A stretch of 64,000 nucleotides of DNA, from contig LCHW01000001.1 in NCBI GenBank assembly GCA_001000675.1, positions 470,686-534,685 of the forward strand, written 5' to 3'. Positions 43,501 to 51,369 of this stretch are shown here, piece after piece. Source of the DNA: Candidatus Wolfebacteria bacterium GW2011_GWE2_44_13. Its GTDB lineage: Bacteria > Patescibacteria > Paceibacteria > UBA6257 > UBA9933. The notes beneath the pieces are model-generated. The model made no database searches. It was not told the origin of the DNA and was given only the letters and a program-made list of their open reading frames with translations. Every line of letters starts with the position of its first letter. Position 1 is the first letter of the stretch. The position numbers and the translations under genes are program-made.

Positions 43501-44134
43501 CCTTCTTAAATATGAGGTATGAGTAGAGCACAGTCCAAATCGTGCTTATTATAATAGGGATGAGTATTAACCCAATAACATATTGCGGAAATAGAAATCC
43601 AAGCAATATAATCAATCCGCATGCTTTAAATAATTTACTCCCTAATGCATGGGTTTTATCCCACACAACGTCACTGCTCATTGTCCATGGCGTACGAATA
43701 CCCATAAACCAATTACGCTTCACTTCATGTAAAAGTATCCCTATCCCATAGAATAGTACGGCAAATGCCGGAACGAGTGCTGTTGTCATCGAAAATACTA
43801 CCCCCTTATTCCATACTAATATCGCTCCAAACAAATACGCCATAAATACCGCAAACAATAATGCAAATTCTTCAAACTGTTTTTTAAAGATTGTACTATT
43901 ACTTTTTAATGGATCCATTTTAGGCAGTACCGCAAAAAGCATTTGTATAGCAGTCATCACTAAAGGAACCAAAAACAATCCGAAGAGCTTTCCCGAATGT
44001 CCATCGGCCTCTCCCATCGCATTCCAATGCGTTGCCATGCGTTCTGGCATAGTCGCATACAATCCGATTGCGGCAATCCACACAGCCCCTGTAAGTATCC
44101 ACGTAATTTTTTGCGTAGGTATCTGCTTATTCAT
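43493..44134 (-). CDS. SdpI-family (DUF1648-containing) membrane protein
   Basis: 213 residues with about six TM helices. An N-terminal DUF1648-like part (YATMPERMATHWNAMGEADG) is followed by hydrophobic helices and the SdpI signature NWFMGIRTPWTMSSDVVWDK, then a final helix pair. In Bacillus, SdpI confers immunity to the SdpC toxin, and most homologues have unknown roles. The start at 44134 is chosen for the TATCCT box 8 nt upstream. A frame to 44152 exists. No toxin gene is seen nearby. The tandem small-RNA locus begins about 55 nt upstream on the other strand. Confidence 0.85.
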   Translation of the reverse strand: MNKQIPTQKITWILTGAVWIAAIGLYATMPERMATHWNAMGEADGHSGKLFGLFLVPLVMTAIQMLFAVLPKMDPLKSNSTIFKKQFEEFALLFAVFMAYLFGAILVWNKGVVFSMTTALVPAFAVLFYGIGILLHEVKRNWFMGIRTPWTMSSDVVWDKTHALGSKLFKACGLIILLGFLFPQYVIGLILIPIIISTIWTVLYSYLIFKKEK

Positions 44135-44187
44135 ATACCCTAAGGATACCACATATCCGTACGACTCTTACAAATCCGTTAAGCCCC

Positions 44188-44216
44188 TTGACATTCATTC
44201 GTTCCCATGCAATACT
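44188..44216 (+). promoter_or_regulatory. Promoter of small RNA copy A
   Basis: TTGACA (44188-44193), 17 nt ending in TGC, AATACT (44211-44216), so an extended -10. Copy B has the same boxes and the same spacing. Confidence 0.75.
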
Positions 44217-44219
44217 ACT

Positions 44220-44322
44220 CCTACGTAGCAGCAAACAGGCAATTTGCAAGTCGCAAGACGAGTGGAAGGTTTCTAGCTGCTACGTATTAAAAGAACCTCT
44301 TCGGAGGTTCTTTTAATACGTA
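44220..44322 (+). ncRNA. Structured small RNA, tandem copy A
   Basis: There is no ORF. The predicted transcript of about 100 nt has an 11-bp closing stem (TACGTAGCAGC 44222-44232 with GCTGCTACGTA 44276-44286), an inner GTC-GCAA-GAC tetraloop hairpin, and a 19-bp 3' stem capped by a UUCG loop (44281-44299 with 44304-44322). The TACGTA at 44281-44286 belongs to both stems, so they exclude each other at that point. The orientation is set by the TTGACA/AATACT promoter. No known RNA family is recognised. Copy B repeats the layout 217 nt downstream. Confidence 0.7.
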
Positions 44323-44404
44323 CTCCATTTACATCAATTCCCGTAGCGTTTATTCCCGCGGATACAAGGACCTTAATTTAGAAATGACAAACTAGTATAA
44401 ACCC

Positions 44405-44433
44405 TTGACATTCATTTTATACTATGCAATACT
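44405..44433 (+). promoter_or_regulatory. Promoter of small RNA copy B
   Basis: TTGACA (44405-44410), 17 nt ending in TGC, AATACT (44428-44433). The spacer differs from copy A but the boxes are identical. Confidence 0.75.
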
Positions 44434-44436
44434 ACT

Positions 44437-44538
44437 CCTACGTAGCAGCAACTAGCAGTTCACGAGTCGCAAGACAAGCAGAAGGTTTCTAGCTGCTACG
44501 TATTAAAAACACCTCTTCGGAGGTGTTTTTAATACGTA
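44437..44538 (+). ncRNA. Structured small RNA, tandem copy B
   Basis: Same architecture as copy A: closing stem 44439-44449 with 44492-44502, the GTCGCAAGAC hairpin, conserved GAAGGTTTCTA, and a 19-bp UUCG-capped stem at 44497-44538. Relative to copy A, two base pairs of the 3' stem differ on both sides (G-C to A-U and A-U to C-G), so pairing is kept. The loop region between the stems is more divergent. That pattern supports selection on RNA structure. Confidence 0.7.
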
Positions 44539-44561
44539 CTCCATTTCTATATTCTTCATAA

Positions 44562-44599
44562 CAAAAAACGGAACGCATTATGTGCGTTCCGTTTTTTCA
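44562..44599 (-). terminator. Terminator of the DEAD-box helicase gene
   Basis: The 15-bp stem (44563-44577 with 44583-44597) has a 5-nt loop, with U-runs on both strands. It lies directly after the stop at 44600 and also insulates the small-RNA locus. Confidence 0.9.
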
Positions 44600-46147
44600 T
44601 TACCGACTATCCGCTTTCGGACGTGACTTCTTACCGAACATACGTCCATGAGACGATGCTCCGCGATCACTCTTCTTTCCTGCTCCTCGTTGTACCGGCT
44701 TGCGTCGGTCTTCGCGATTTCCTGCTGGCGCTGGACGCTCATTTGAGAATCCTGCTGTCGCTGGTCGGCGTGACGGGAATGCATCATTGCGTGGGCTTGG
44801 TGTCCCTACTGACATCGAATTGCGTGCTGGAAATGCATCGGTGCGTGGGCCGCGATCGCTCGCGCCTCCCATTGTCATTGGTCGGCGTGGTGCGAATGAA
44901 TCGCGTGATCCGCGATCACCGCCCCGTCCTTGCGGACGACGATCTCCTCCGCGTCCTCCCCCGCCAAAGCGGCCTCCACGAGATTCTTCCTCCTCTTCAC
45001 GATATGCTGGCTCGCGATGTGGTGGTAATGTCGGTAATGGAGATGTTCCAATTTGTGAATTTACTAAACGCTCAATCGTTCGAACCTTGAATCGCTGATC
45101 AGGTGCAGCAAAAGAAATAGCTCTTCCCTTTGCGCCTGCTCGGCCAGTTCGTCCAATGCGGTGTACGTAATCCTCTGGACTATCCGGTAAATCATAGTTG
45201 ATAACCAATTCGATTCCTGTTACGTCGATACCACGGGCAGCAATATCAGTTGCTACCAACATGCGGTACTTACCCATTTTAAATCCAAGCAATGCTTCTT
45301 TTCGCTGTGATAATGACTTATCAGAGTGAATTTCCGAAGCGCTGTGTCCCATTCGCTTTATTGCTCTGCAAATTTTCGTTGCACCATGTCGTGTTCGTGA
45401 GAATACGAGTACGGTTCCTTGATATTTTTCAAGTAATGCTTCAAGTAAACGATCTTTATCATCCTTGCGAACGATAAACATTTCTTGAATCACGTTTGCT
45501 GCAGTTGTTCCTGGACGCGCCATTTCGATGCGTACTGGTAACTGCATGTGCTTTTCGGCAATGCGCACAATATCAGTAGGCATGGTTGCTGAAAACAGCA
45601 ACGTCTGACGTACCTTTGGCAATGCTTCAATAATCTTGTTGATCTGCGGTGCAAATCCCATGTCGAGCATGCGATCTGCTTCGTCGAGTACTAACATGTT
45701 CACCGCTTGCAAATGCAATGTGCGCTGATTCATGTGGTCAAGAAATCTTCCCGGAGTTGCAACGATAATGTGCGGGTTTCGGCGGAGTAATTTCTTTTGT
45801 GCTTCAATAGATGCACCACCAATTAATACGGCAGTCATTAAGCCAAGCTCGTGTCCGATTGCCTGTATCTGTTCGTCAACCTGCAATGCAAGTTCACGAG
45901 TCGGCACTAAAATAACGCCTTGGTTATCGCCTGTCGCAAGTCGCTGGATCATCGGGATACCGAAGGCGAGCGTTTTACCTGTTCCGGTTTGCGCAATACC
46001 AATCATATCCTTACCGCTAATGGCAATAGGAATACCCTCCTTTTGAATAGGAGTTGGTGTGGTGAATTTTTTCTTGTCGAGAATTTCAAGCAGCTTGGGC
46101 GCGATGCCTAAGCCGTAAAAACCCTCCGTTGGTTTTTTTGTTGTCAT
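44600..46147 (-). CDS. DEAD-box RNA helicase with RGG-rich tail (RhlE-like)
   Basis: 515 residues. Motifs: the Q motif TPTPIQKEGIPI, AQTGTGKTLAFGIP, PTRELALQ, TPGRFLDH, VLDEADRMLDMGF, SATMP, VFSRTRHG, ATDIAARGIDV and HRIGRTGRAG. After about residue 385 comes a low-complexity tail rich in Arg and Gly (GGRFGGGGRGGDRRPQGRGG) with repeated DAFP-x-R motifs, typical of RNA-chaperone tails. The likely role is ribosome assembly or mRNA unwinding, especially in the cold. It has a strong promoter and a structured leader of about 150 nt, described separately. Confidence 0.95.
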   Translation of the reverse strand: MTTKKPTEGFYGLGIAPKLLEILDKKKFTTPTPIQKEGIPIAISGKDMIGIAQTGTGKTLAFGIPMIQRLATGDNQGVILVPTRELALQVDEQIQAIGHELGLMTAVLIGGASIEAQKKLLRRNPHIIVATPGRFLDHMNQRTLHLQAVNMLVLDEADRMLDMGFAPQINKIIEALPKVRQTLLFSATMPTDIVRIAEKHMQLPVRIEMARPGTTAANVIQEMFIVRKDDKDRLLEALLEKYQGTVLVFSRTRHGATKICRAIKRMGHSASEIHSDKSLSQRKEALLGFKMGKYRMLVATDIAARGIDVTGIELVINYDLPDSPEDYVHRIGRTGRAGAKGRAISFAAPDQRFKVRTIERLVNSQIGTSPLPTLPPHREPAYREEEEESRGGRFGGGGRGGDRRPQGRGGDRGSRDSFAPRRPMTMGGASDRGPRTDAFPARNSMSVGTPSPRNDAFPSRRPATAGFSNERPAPAGNREDRRKPVQRGAGKKSDRGASSHGRMFGKKSRPKADSR

Positions 46148-46300
46148 ACTATTTGATTATGTGATTCCTTGTATCAACTCGAATCACATAGCAATAACAT
46201 GACAAGAAGTTCGTTCGCCTACATATCCGCACAGCGGATGGCGATAAGGAATCTATTGGCGTCTTTCGAGACCAATATGATTTAATTTGAACTGACGTTT
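46148..46300 (-). promoter_or_regulatory. Structured 5' leader of the DEAD-box gene
   Basis: About 150 nt without an ORF. Three hairpins are visible: ATTGG/CCAAT with an inner pairing (46255-46276), CGCC-ATCCGC/GCGGAT-GGCG (46216-46243), and a perfect 10-bp GAATCACATA stem (46158-46167 with 46181-46190) ending 10 nt before the ATG. It may be a cold-shock-type or autoregulatory leader, by analogy with other DEAD-box and cold-shock genes. Confidence 0.6.
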
Positions 46301-46301
46301 C

Positions 46302-46330
46302 AATATACAATAGATACCTTTTCGTGTCAA
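46302..46330 (-). promoter_or_regulatory. Promoter of the DEAD-box gene
   Basis: TTGACA (46325-46330), 17 nt, TATATT (46302-46307) on the minus strand. It overlaps nothing coding, and the DUF262 gene ends at 46336. Confidence 0.8.
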
Positions 46331-46335
46331 CCCTA

Positions 46336-47625
46336 CTACCTTAAGTAGATCGTATGGCTCAGATAGCCTGTAATATACTCGGGATTTAGGCGATTAGCCC
46401 TGTCTTCCTCAATCTTTTTGATTAATTCCATAAAGAATAGGTCTACGTCTTTTTCTTCATGATATTCGGTCAAATTTCTCTTATTAAAATACCGCGTTAA
46501 CGCATCGATTACCTTTTTATAAAAATCTTTGTCCGTAACCCCACTTGCAATGAGATATAGTAACACCATATATGCCGGCGACGCCTTTGCATCCGCTAAT
46601 GCCTCCAGTTCAGTTACCATCGTGCCGAACAATGGATCATTTTTATCACTCTTTATTACTGCGTGATACATTGCAGATTTTGCAACAAGCTCGTTGAAAA
46701 TCAATTTCGCATCTTTTATAACCAACGTTTCGTATATCTTTACGAGGTTTGCCTTTGTCGCCTTCTCAATTGTTCCTACTTTTATTTCTGGTCGATAGAG
46801 ATGAAACGCATTATAATATTGCCGCAAAAATCGCTCTTGTATGGCGTGATTAATTACATTTTCCAAAAATAAATTCCACCCTTTAAAGGCTTCATCAATA
46901 TCCATTCCGCCACGTTCCAATTCAGAAAGCATTTTATTTTTAATCAAATCCCCTGCTGCTAACGGTACGCCGCGATCGTTCAATCCTTCAAACAACATAA
47001 ATGCATCCGCGTGTGAACTAACCTCGATCATTACTACGAGAATACTATCAATCCATGTAAAAAGCTTTTTCAGTCCTTCCAAGTCATACTCTTTCAATCT
47101 GCCTAGAAAGTAGTCATACGCTTTATATATTTTTCTCGCCTTTCTTCCCCGTACCTCTGTTCCTATTTTTAACAATCCAAGGTCAGCTAATAGCGCCTCA
47201 AAGTCCACGAGATTTCCATGCTGTTCTGATAAGATAATGCGCGTCCACGCCTCCCCTCCTCCCTGCACTATGCGCGTTTTAATTGTCTGCAATAATTCAT
47301 TTGCTCCTCCCGCTGCATCAGCCGGCAACGCCTTAAGCGCCGCGTGTAATGCACAATACAATACTGTAATAGTTGCGAGACGTTGCTGCCCGTCAACCAC
47401 TTCCAATTCCTGCACCCCCAACGTCGCTGTATTCTCATTTTTTACACATAAAATCGAGCCGATGAAATTTCCTTCTCCATTGCCTTCCACCATATCATCA
47501 AACAATACCTGCCAATTTTCACGAGACCAGATATATTCCCGCTGAAATTTAGGAATAACATACCGAACGTTCCCTCCCTCACGAAAAAGATCCGAAATCG
47601 TATAGTGGTTTGTATTGTATATCAT
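46336..47625 (-). CDS. Stand-alone DUF262 (GmrS/ParB-like nuclease-NTPase) protein
   Basis: 429 residues. DUF262 motifs: VIPKFQREYIWSRENWQVLFDD, LEVVDGQQRLATITVLYCAL (the DGQQR motif), and LFEGLNDRGVPLAAGDLIKNKML. In modification-dependent restriction enzymes of the GmrSD type this domain hydrolyses NTP and is joined to a DUF1524 HNH nuclease domain. Here the C-terminal half is helical with no HNH motif, and no GmrD partner is adjacent. It follows the sensor kinase gene by 16 nt, so it is probably the last gene of that operon. A defence role is possible but not shown. Confidence 0.85.
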   Translation of the reverse strand: MIYNTNHYTISDLFREGGNVRYVIPKFQREYIWSRENWQVLFDDMVEGNGEGNFIGSILCVKNENTATLGVQELEVVDGQQRLATITVLYCALHAALKALPADAAGGANELLQTIKTRIVQGGGEAWTRIILSEQHGNLVDFEALLADLGLLKIGTEVRGRKARKIYKAYDYFLGRLKEYDLEGLKKLFTWIDSILVVMIEVSSHADAFMLFEGLNDRGVPLAAGDLIKNKMLSELERGGMDIDEAFKGWNLFLENVINHAIQERFLRQYYNAFHLYRPEIKVGTIEKATKANLVKIYETLVIKDAKLIFNELVAKSAMYHAVIKSDKNDPLFGTMVTELEALADAKASPAYMVLLYLIASGVTDKDFYKKVIDALTRYFNKRNLTEYHEEKDVDLFFMELIKKIEEDRANRLNPEYITGYLSHTIYLR

Positions 47626-47641
47626 GTATGTTTTATGGACG

Positions 47642-49027
47642 TTACGCTATTTCTTTTTTCGCTTCCTTATATGGGAAGGTAATTGTAAATTTCGAACCCA
47701 CTCCTTCCATACTCTCTACGGAAATATCTCCGTCCATTTGTTCACAAATAGCTTTTGTAATCCATAATCCAAGCCCTGTTCCTGAAATATGTTCTGTATG
47801 TTCTGTTTTAACTCGATAGAATTTTTGGAACAAGCTTCGCTGTGCAATTGCTGACATTCCCAACCCGGTATCCTCAATGATAAGCACAAATCGTTTGTGA
47901 ATTTTATCTACTTTTGTAATCACCTGAACCGTTCCTTTCTCGGTATACTTAATTGAGTTTCCAATTAAGTTGATAAGCACCTGTCTTAATCGCTTTGTAT
48001 CAATAGCTACTACTGCAGGCTCTGCAACTTCTTTATTCTCATACTCAAGCACAAGACCCTTCTGTTCTGCGCTATCACGTATTGTGTCAACAACTTCTTG
48101 GATCATCGGATACGGTGATTCGTCACTCATCTCAAGCACAAGTCGTCCTTGTTCGATACGTGAAACATCAAGAATATCAGAAATAAGCGTCATTAGGTTG
48201 TCCGCATACGAAACAATCATTCTTAATCGATCGGTTCGTTGCTCCTCGGTCAACTTGCTAGCAGCCTGTTGTAACAACTCTGCATATCCCTTCATAACCA
48301 CAACAGGTGTCTTAAGTTCATGTGCCGCCATGGAAATAAAGTCGTCTTTCATCTTGTCTATTTCCTGCAATTTTCCAAAAAGCACCGCGTATTGGAACAT
48401 GCGCGTATGATTGATAATCAATATCAATACCAAGATAATAACCCCAAATAAGACATAATACGCCTGCTCCTGTGCTCGACGAGATAGCTCATCAGCATCA
48501 CTTACTGACATTGCCATACGAATTAACCCAACCGCCTCCCCTTCTTTATTATGTAATGGCTTAATAACATTCCACTGACGCAATCCTCCGTCATTACTAT
48601 CAAATCCAATTCCATCAGCATTCTTATTCCATGCAATCGCACTTAAGTCTTGCATCTTTTTTTCCGTATCAGTAGACATCTGCTGTCCCTCGCGCACCAT
48701 AGACGCAATAGGCGCGTATCCTTCGCGATCACTTCCTGTAATTTCAATAAATTCGATATCTGGATTTGCATCCATGACGGCGTTTATTTTTTCTTGCAAT
48801 TCTTCCTTTTCTGTATATTCAGTTACAAAAACGCCGAGCATTTTTTCTGCTGCAAATACCTGCGATTGCACAATCTCATCGATATTTCTTGTAAACGCAT
48901 CAACGGTTGTTTTTACGTTGTAATACAATGCAACTGGTATTACAACCAGCAACACGAGTGATGATAATATCCCTGGATTTTTTCGTACAAACCCAAAGGC
49001 TTTTTTTACATATTCTATAACGATCAT
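47642..49027 (-). CDS. Membrane sensor histidine kinase
   Basis: 461 residues from the ATG at 49027, one base after the TGA of the upstream surface-protein gene (TGATATG), which indicates tight translational coupling. An N-terminal TM (about 17-36), an extracytoplasmic sensor of about 150 residues and a second TM near 195-215 are present. The H-box is MAAHELKTPVVVMKGYAELL, the N-box LINLIGNSIKYTEKG, and the G boxes DTGLGMS and GTGLGLWITKAICEQMDG. No PAS or HAMP is evident, unlike the kinases at the left edge. The probable partner is the response regulator two genes upstream. Confidence 0.93.
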   Translation of the reverse strand: MIVIEYVKKAFGFVRKNPGILSSLVLLVVIPVALYYNVKTTVDAFTRNIDEIVQSQVFAAEKMLGVFVTEYTEKEELQEKINAVMDANPDIEFIEITGSDREGYAPIASMVREGQQMSTDTEKKMQDLSAIAWNKNADGIGFDSNDGGLRQWNVIKPLHNKEGEAVGLIRMAMSVSDADELSRRAQEQAYYVLFGVIILVLILIINHTRMFQYAVLFGKLQEIDKMKDDFISMAAHELKTPVVVMKGYAELLQQAASKLTEEQRTDRLRMIVSYADNLMTLISDILDVSRIEQGRLVLEMSDESPYPMIQEVVDTIRDSAEQKGLVLEYENKEVAEPAVVAIDTKRLRQVLINLIGNSIKYTEKGTVQVITKVDKIHKRFVLIIEDTGLGMSAIAQRSLFQKFYRVKTEHTEHISGTGLGLWITKAICEQMDGDISVESMEGVGSKFTITFPYKEAKKEIA

Positions 49028-49028
49028 A

Positions 49029-50852
49029 TCAAATAAAATCCTGCTTCTGGCCTTTTGGCGCACGAAGCATAAGGAATACTCCCGCTAGTAAACCTACTCC
49101 AATAAGAAGAAAGGCTATCAATGAATACTGACGTTTTGCCGCTTGTACGGGGTCTTCTGTTGAAGCCTCCGCACGACCAAGTGCTCCAAAATCTTCTACG
49201 GTAACAGCCTCAGCAGTCTTTACGAAGCCAAATCGCGCACTCTTTGCAACAACTTTCCCTGTCTTATCGTTTATGGTTACATATGCCTCATGATCCCCAT
49301 CTGCTAATTTATTATCTAGCTCGTATACCCAATTTCCATTGCGATCTGTTTTTACTACGGCAATGGTTGGCACTTCACTATACACATAAATAGTTACGTA
49401 TATGTCGGGCAATGCCTTTCCTGCTAATCGTAGCTTTTCTTTCACTACTGTTCTTTTTTCGTTTACCGTCACCGCCTTCCCCTCTGCGGTTGTTGTCACT
49501 ATCGGAACAATAACTTCTGCGGTTGTTGTGGAAAGTGCAATATTTTCAACTTGCAATACCGAAGCATTGACGGTCGTACCAAATGTCTTTGCACTTTGAT
49601 ATTGCGTCTTTGCTCGTACCTCAGGACTCGTTGGGTTTACATCTCCCCATAATTCTTTTTTCAATACTTCAATTTCACGTGTAGTCGTCACAGAACCTCC
49701 TCCTTGTAATCCCGTGGAGATACTTTGAATACGCTGCACGATTGGAGGTGTTATTGTTTGTAGCAGAGGCACTTCCTCCCGCTTCTCTTCTCTTTTCTCC
49801 TCTCTTCTTTTCTCTTCTTGTTTTATTTCTTCTCTCTTTTTCTCCTCCTCCTGTTTCTTCTTTAACAATTCTATTTGTGTCTCAAATCTGCCCGCAACCG
49901 TTGTAGTCGAGGCATTCTTAGCGGGTGCTTCTTGTGGAGCTGTCATCTCAAGAAGTACTTCCTCTAGCGTATCTTCACTGGACGATGCTGTAGGGTCTAC
50001 TGGCACTACTGGCTGCTCTACGGTGTTTACAATTTTTATTGTTGTTTCTCCCGCTTTGTATGGCTCTCCATTGTTATACGCATTCTTAACCTTTGCAATT
50101 ATCGTGTAGCTACCATCGGGGACCTGCTTCGTATCCCATTGATAGGCCCATTCTCCAAAAGAAGTTCCACTTACAAAAACGGCATTCCCTATTCTTATTG
50201 GTTGCGCTCCTCCTGTTGGAACGTGCATAAATTCAACTGTAGACGCTTGCTCAATTCTTCCTCTTATTATTATTTCTCCTCTCACAGGATTCGGCAAAGA
50301 AGAGAACGTAAATACCTGATTTATATTATTGATGTACACAAGAATCTCATTACTTCTTATTATTGCACCATCAGTATATGTTGCCTGTGCAATAATAGAA
50401 TATTTTCCATTTCCCACTTCTCGCGTATCAAATTCTTTTCTGCATTCTGTTTTAATTGCTTGCGTACTAGCACATTCGGCTAATACTCTTCTTTCTATCG
50501 TAGTACCTATATTTCTTATGCTAAATGTTACGCCCTCTGGATTATCATTTACAGAAACACCAAGCATGTGCATTCCTGTTAGCTGTTGATTCGCAACAAG
50601 ATTATTCAAAACCGCTACACGCACAACAACGGGGTCAGGCTCTGTCTGTACAGTTGCAGGTCCTACTGGATCGATATTTGGAGTTGAGCTCGCAGGCACG
50701 TCTACGACAACTGGAGCCGTTGTTGTCGCCGCAGGCAAATCATTAATAACTAGCATAGCTGCAAACATATTACTTGCTCCCCCTACTCCCAATAATGCAA
50801 AAGTAAGCCCAATTGCCATTACACCTAAAAACCCTAGTAGATAATTTTTCAT
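49029..50852 (-). CDS. Ig-like surface protein with C-terminal membrane anchor
   Basis: 607 residues. N-terminal signal/anchor helix (about 5-35), a Pro/Thr/Val-rich linker, then two Ig-like domains (about 70-175; about 180-290 with PVRGEIIIRGRIEQASTVEF and GEWAYQWDTKQVPDGSYTI). A highly charged Lys/Glu coil (about 330-375) follows, then another beta-sandwich domain with YVTIYVYSEVPTIAVVKTD, and a C-terminal TM (LIAFLLIGVGLLAGVFLML) with a short cytoplasmic tail. No function is assigned. It lies between a response regulator and a kinase in one operon, suggesting it feeds or is controlled by that system. Confidence 0.8.
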   Translation of the reverse strand: MKNYLLGFLGVMAIGLTFALLGVGGASNMFAAMLVINDLPAATTTAPVVVDVPASSTPNIDPVGPATVQTEPDPVVVRVAVLNNLVANQQLTGMHMLGVSVNDNPEGVTFSIRNIGTTIERRVLAECASTQAIKTECRKEFDTREVGNGKYSIIAQATYTDGAIIRSNEILVYINNINQVFTFSSLPNPVRGEIIIRGRIEQASTVEFMHVPTGGAQPIRIGNAVFVSGTSFGEWAYQWDTKQVPDGSYTIIAKVKNAYNNGEPYKAGETTIKIVNTVEQPVVPVDPTASSSEDTLEEVLLEMTAPQEAPAKNASTTTVAGRFETQIELLKKKQEEEKKREEIKQEEKRREEKREEKREEVPLLQTITPPIVQRIQSISTGLQGGGSVTTTREIEVLKKELWGDVNPTSPEVRAKTQYQSAKTFGTTVNASVLQVENIALSTTTAEVIVPIVTTTAEGKAVTVNEKRTVVKEKLRLAGKALPDIYVTIYVYSEVPTIAVVKTDRNGNWVYELDNKLADGDHEAYVTINDKTGKVVAKSARFGFVKTAEAVTVEDFGALGRAEASTEDPVQAAKRQYSLIAFLLIGVGLLAGVFLMLRAPKGQKQDFI

Positions 50853-50864
50853 AACAATATTCTA

Positions 50865-51251
50865 TTATTTAGTTTTATTTATTATCTCCGCAATCTTCGG
50901 AATAAACTCTGCAAAATCCGCCGCCTTGCTCCAATAATCAACTGCACCTACTTCTTTAGCGGCTTTTATATCCTCTGGCCGATCATCAATGCTTGTCAAG
51001 AATACAACAGGAATATCTTTGCAGTCAGAATCACTTTTTAACATATCAAGTGCTTCAGGACCATCAGCTTCTGGCATTATTACATCGAGTAGTATAAAAT
51101 CTGGCTTTTCTGCTTTTGCCATAGCATACCCTTCGTTTCCGTTTTTTGCATACAAAACAAAATAACCTGCCATCGTAAGGCGTTCTCCAAATATCTCTCT
51201 TAACGCAGGGTCATCATCAACTACGAGTATCCTTTTTTGTGTTTCATTCAT
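50865..51251 (-). CDS. Single-domain response regulator
   Basis: 128-residue receiver: RILVVDDDPALRE, FILLDVIMPEADG with the phospho-acceptor Asp, VVFLTSIDDRPED and VDYWSKAADFAEF. There is no output domain. It is first in an operon of response regulator, surface protein, kinase and DUF262 protein, with gaps of 12, 1 and 16 nt. A GGTATACT box lies about 40 nt upstream of the ATG. Confidence 0.93.
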   Translation of the reverse strand: MNETQKRILVVDDDPALREIFGERLTMAGYFVLYAKNGNEGYAMAKAEKPDFILLDVIMPEADGPEALDMLKSDSDCKDIPVVFLTSIDDRPEDIKAAKEVGAVDYWSKAADFAEFIPKIAEIINKTK

Positions 51252-51314
51252 GCGCCGTTTGTATTGCCATCTCTGTTTATAATTATTCGCAGTATACCAT
51301 ATATTCCTATTTTA

Positions 51315-51346
51315 AAACAAAAAAGGCGGGACACAGGGTCCCGCCA
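51315..51346 (-). terminator. Terminator of the lipoprotein gene
   Basis: The 8-bp stem GGCGGGAC/GTCCCGCC (51325-51332 with 51338-51345) is followed by a U-run on the minus strand. Confidence 0.9.
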
Positions 51347-51369
51347 TCTTACTATATAGGTAAAGTTTA

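Noticed and set aside
44188..44538. CRISPR array or IS ends as an explanation for the tandem 217-nt repeat
   Set aside because: Only two units, each with a promoter and a paired-stem structure. There are no short repeats with unique spacers and no transposase.
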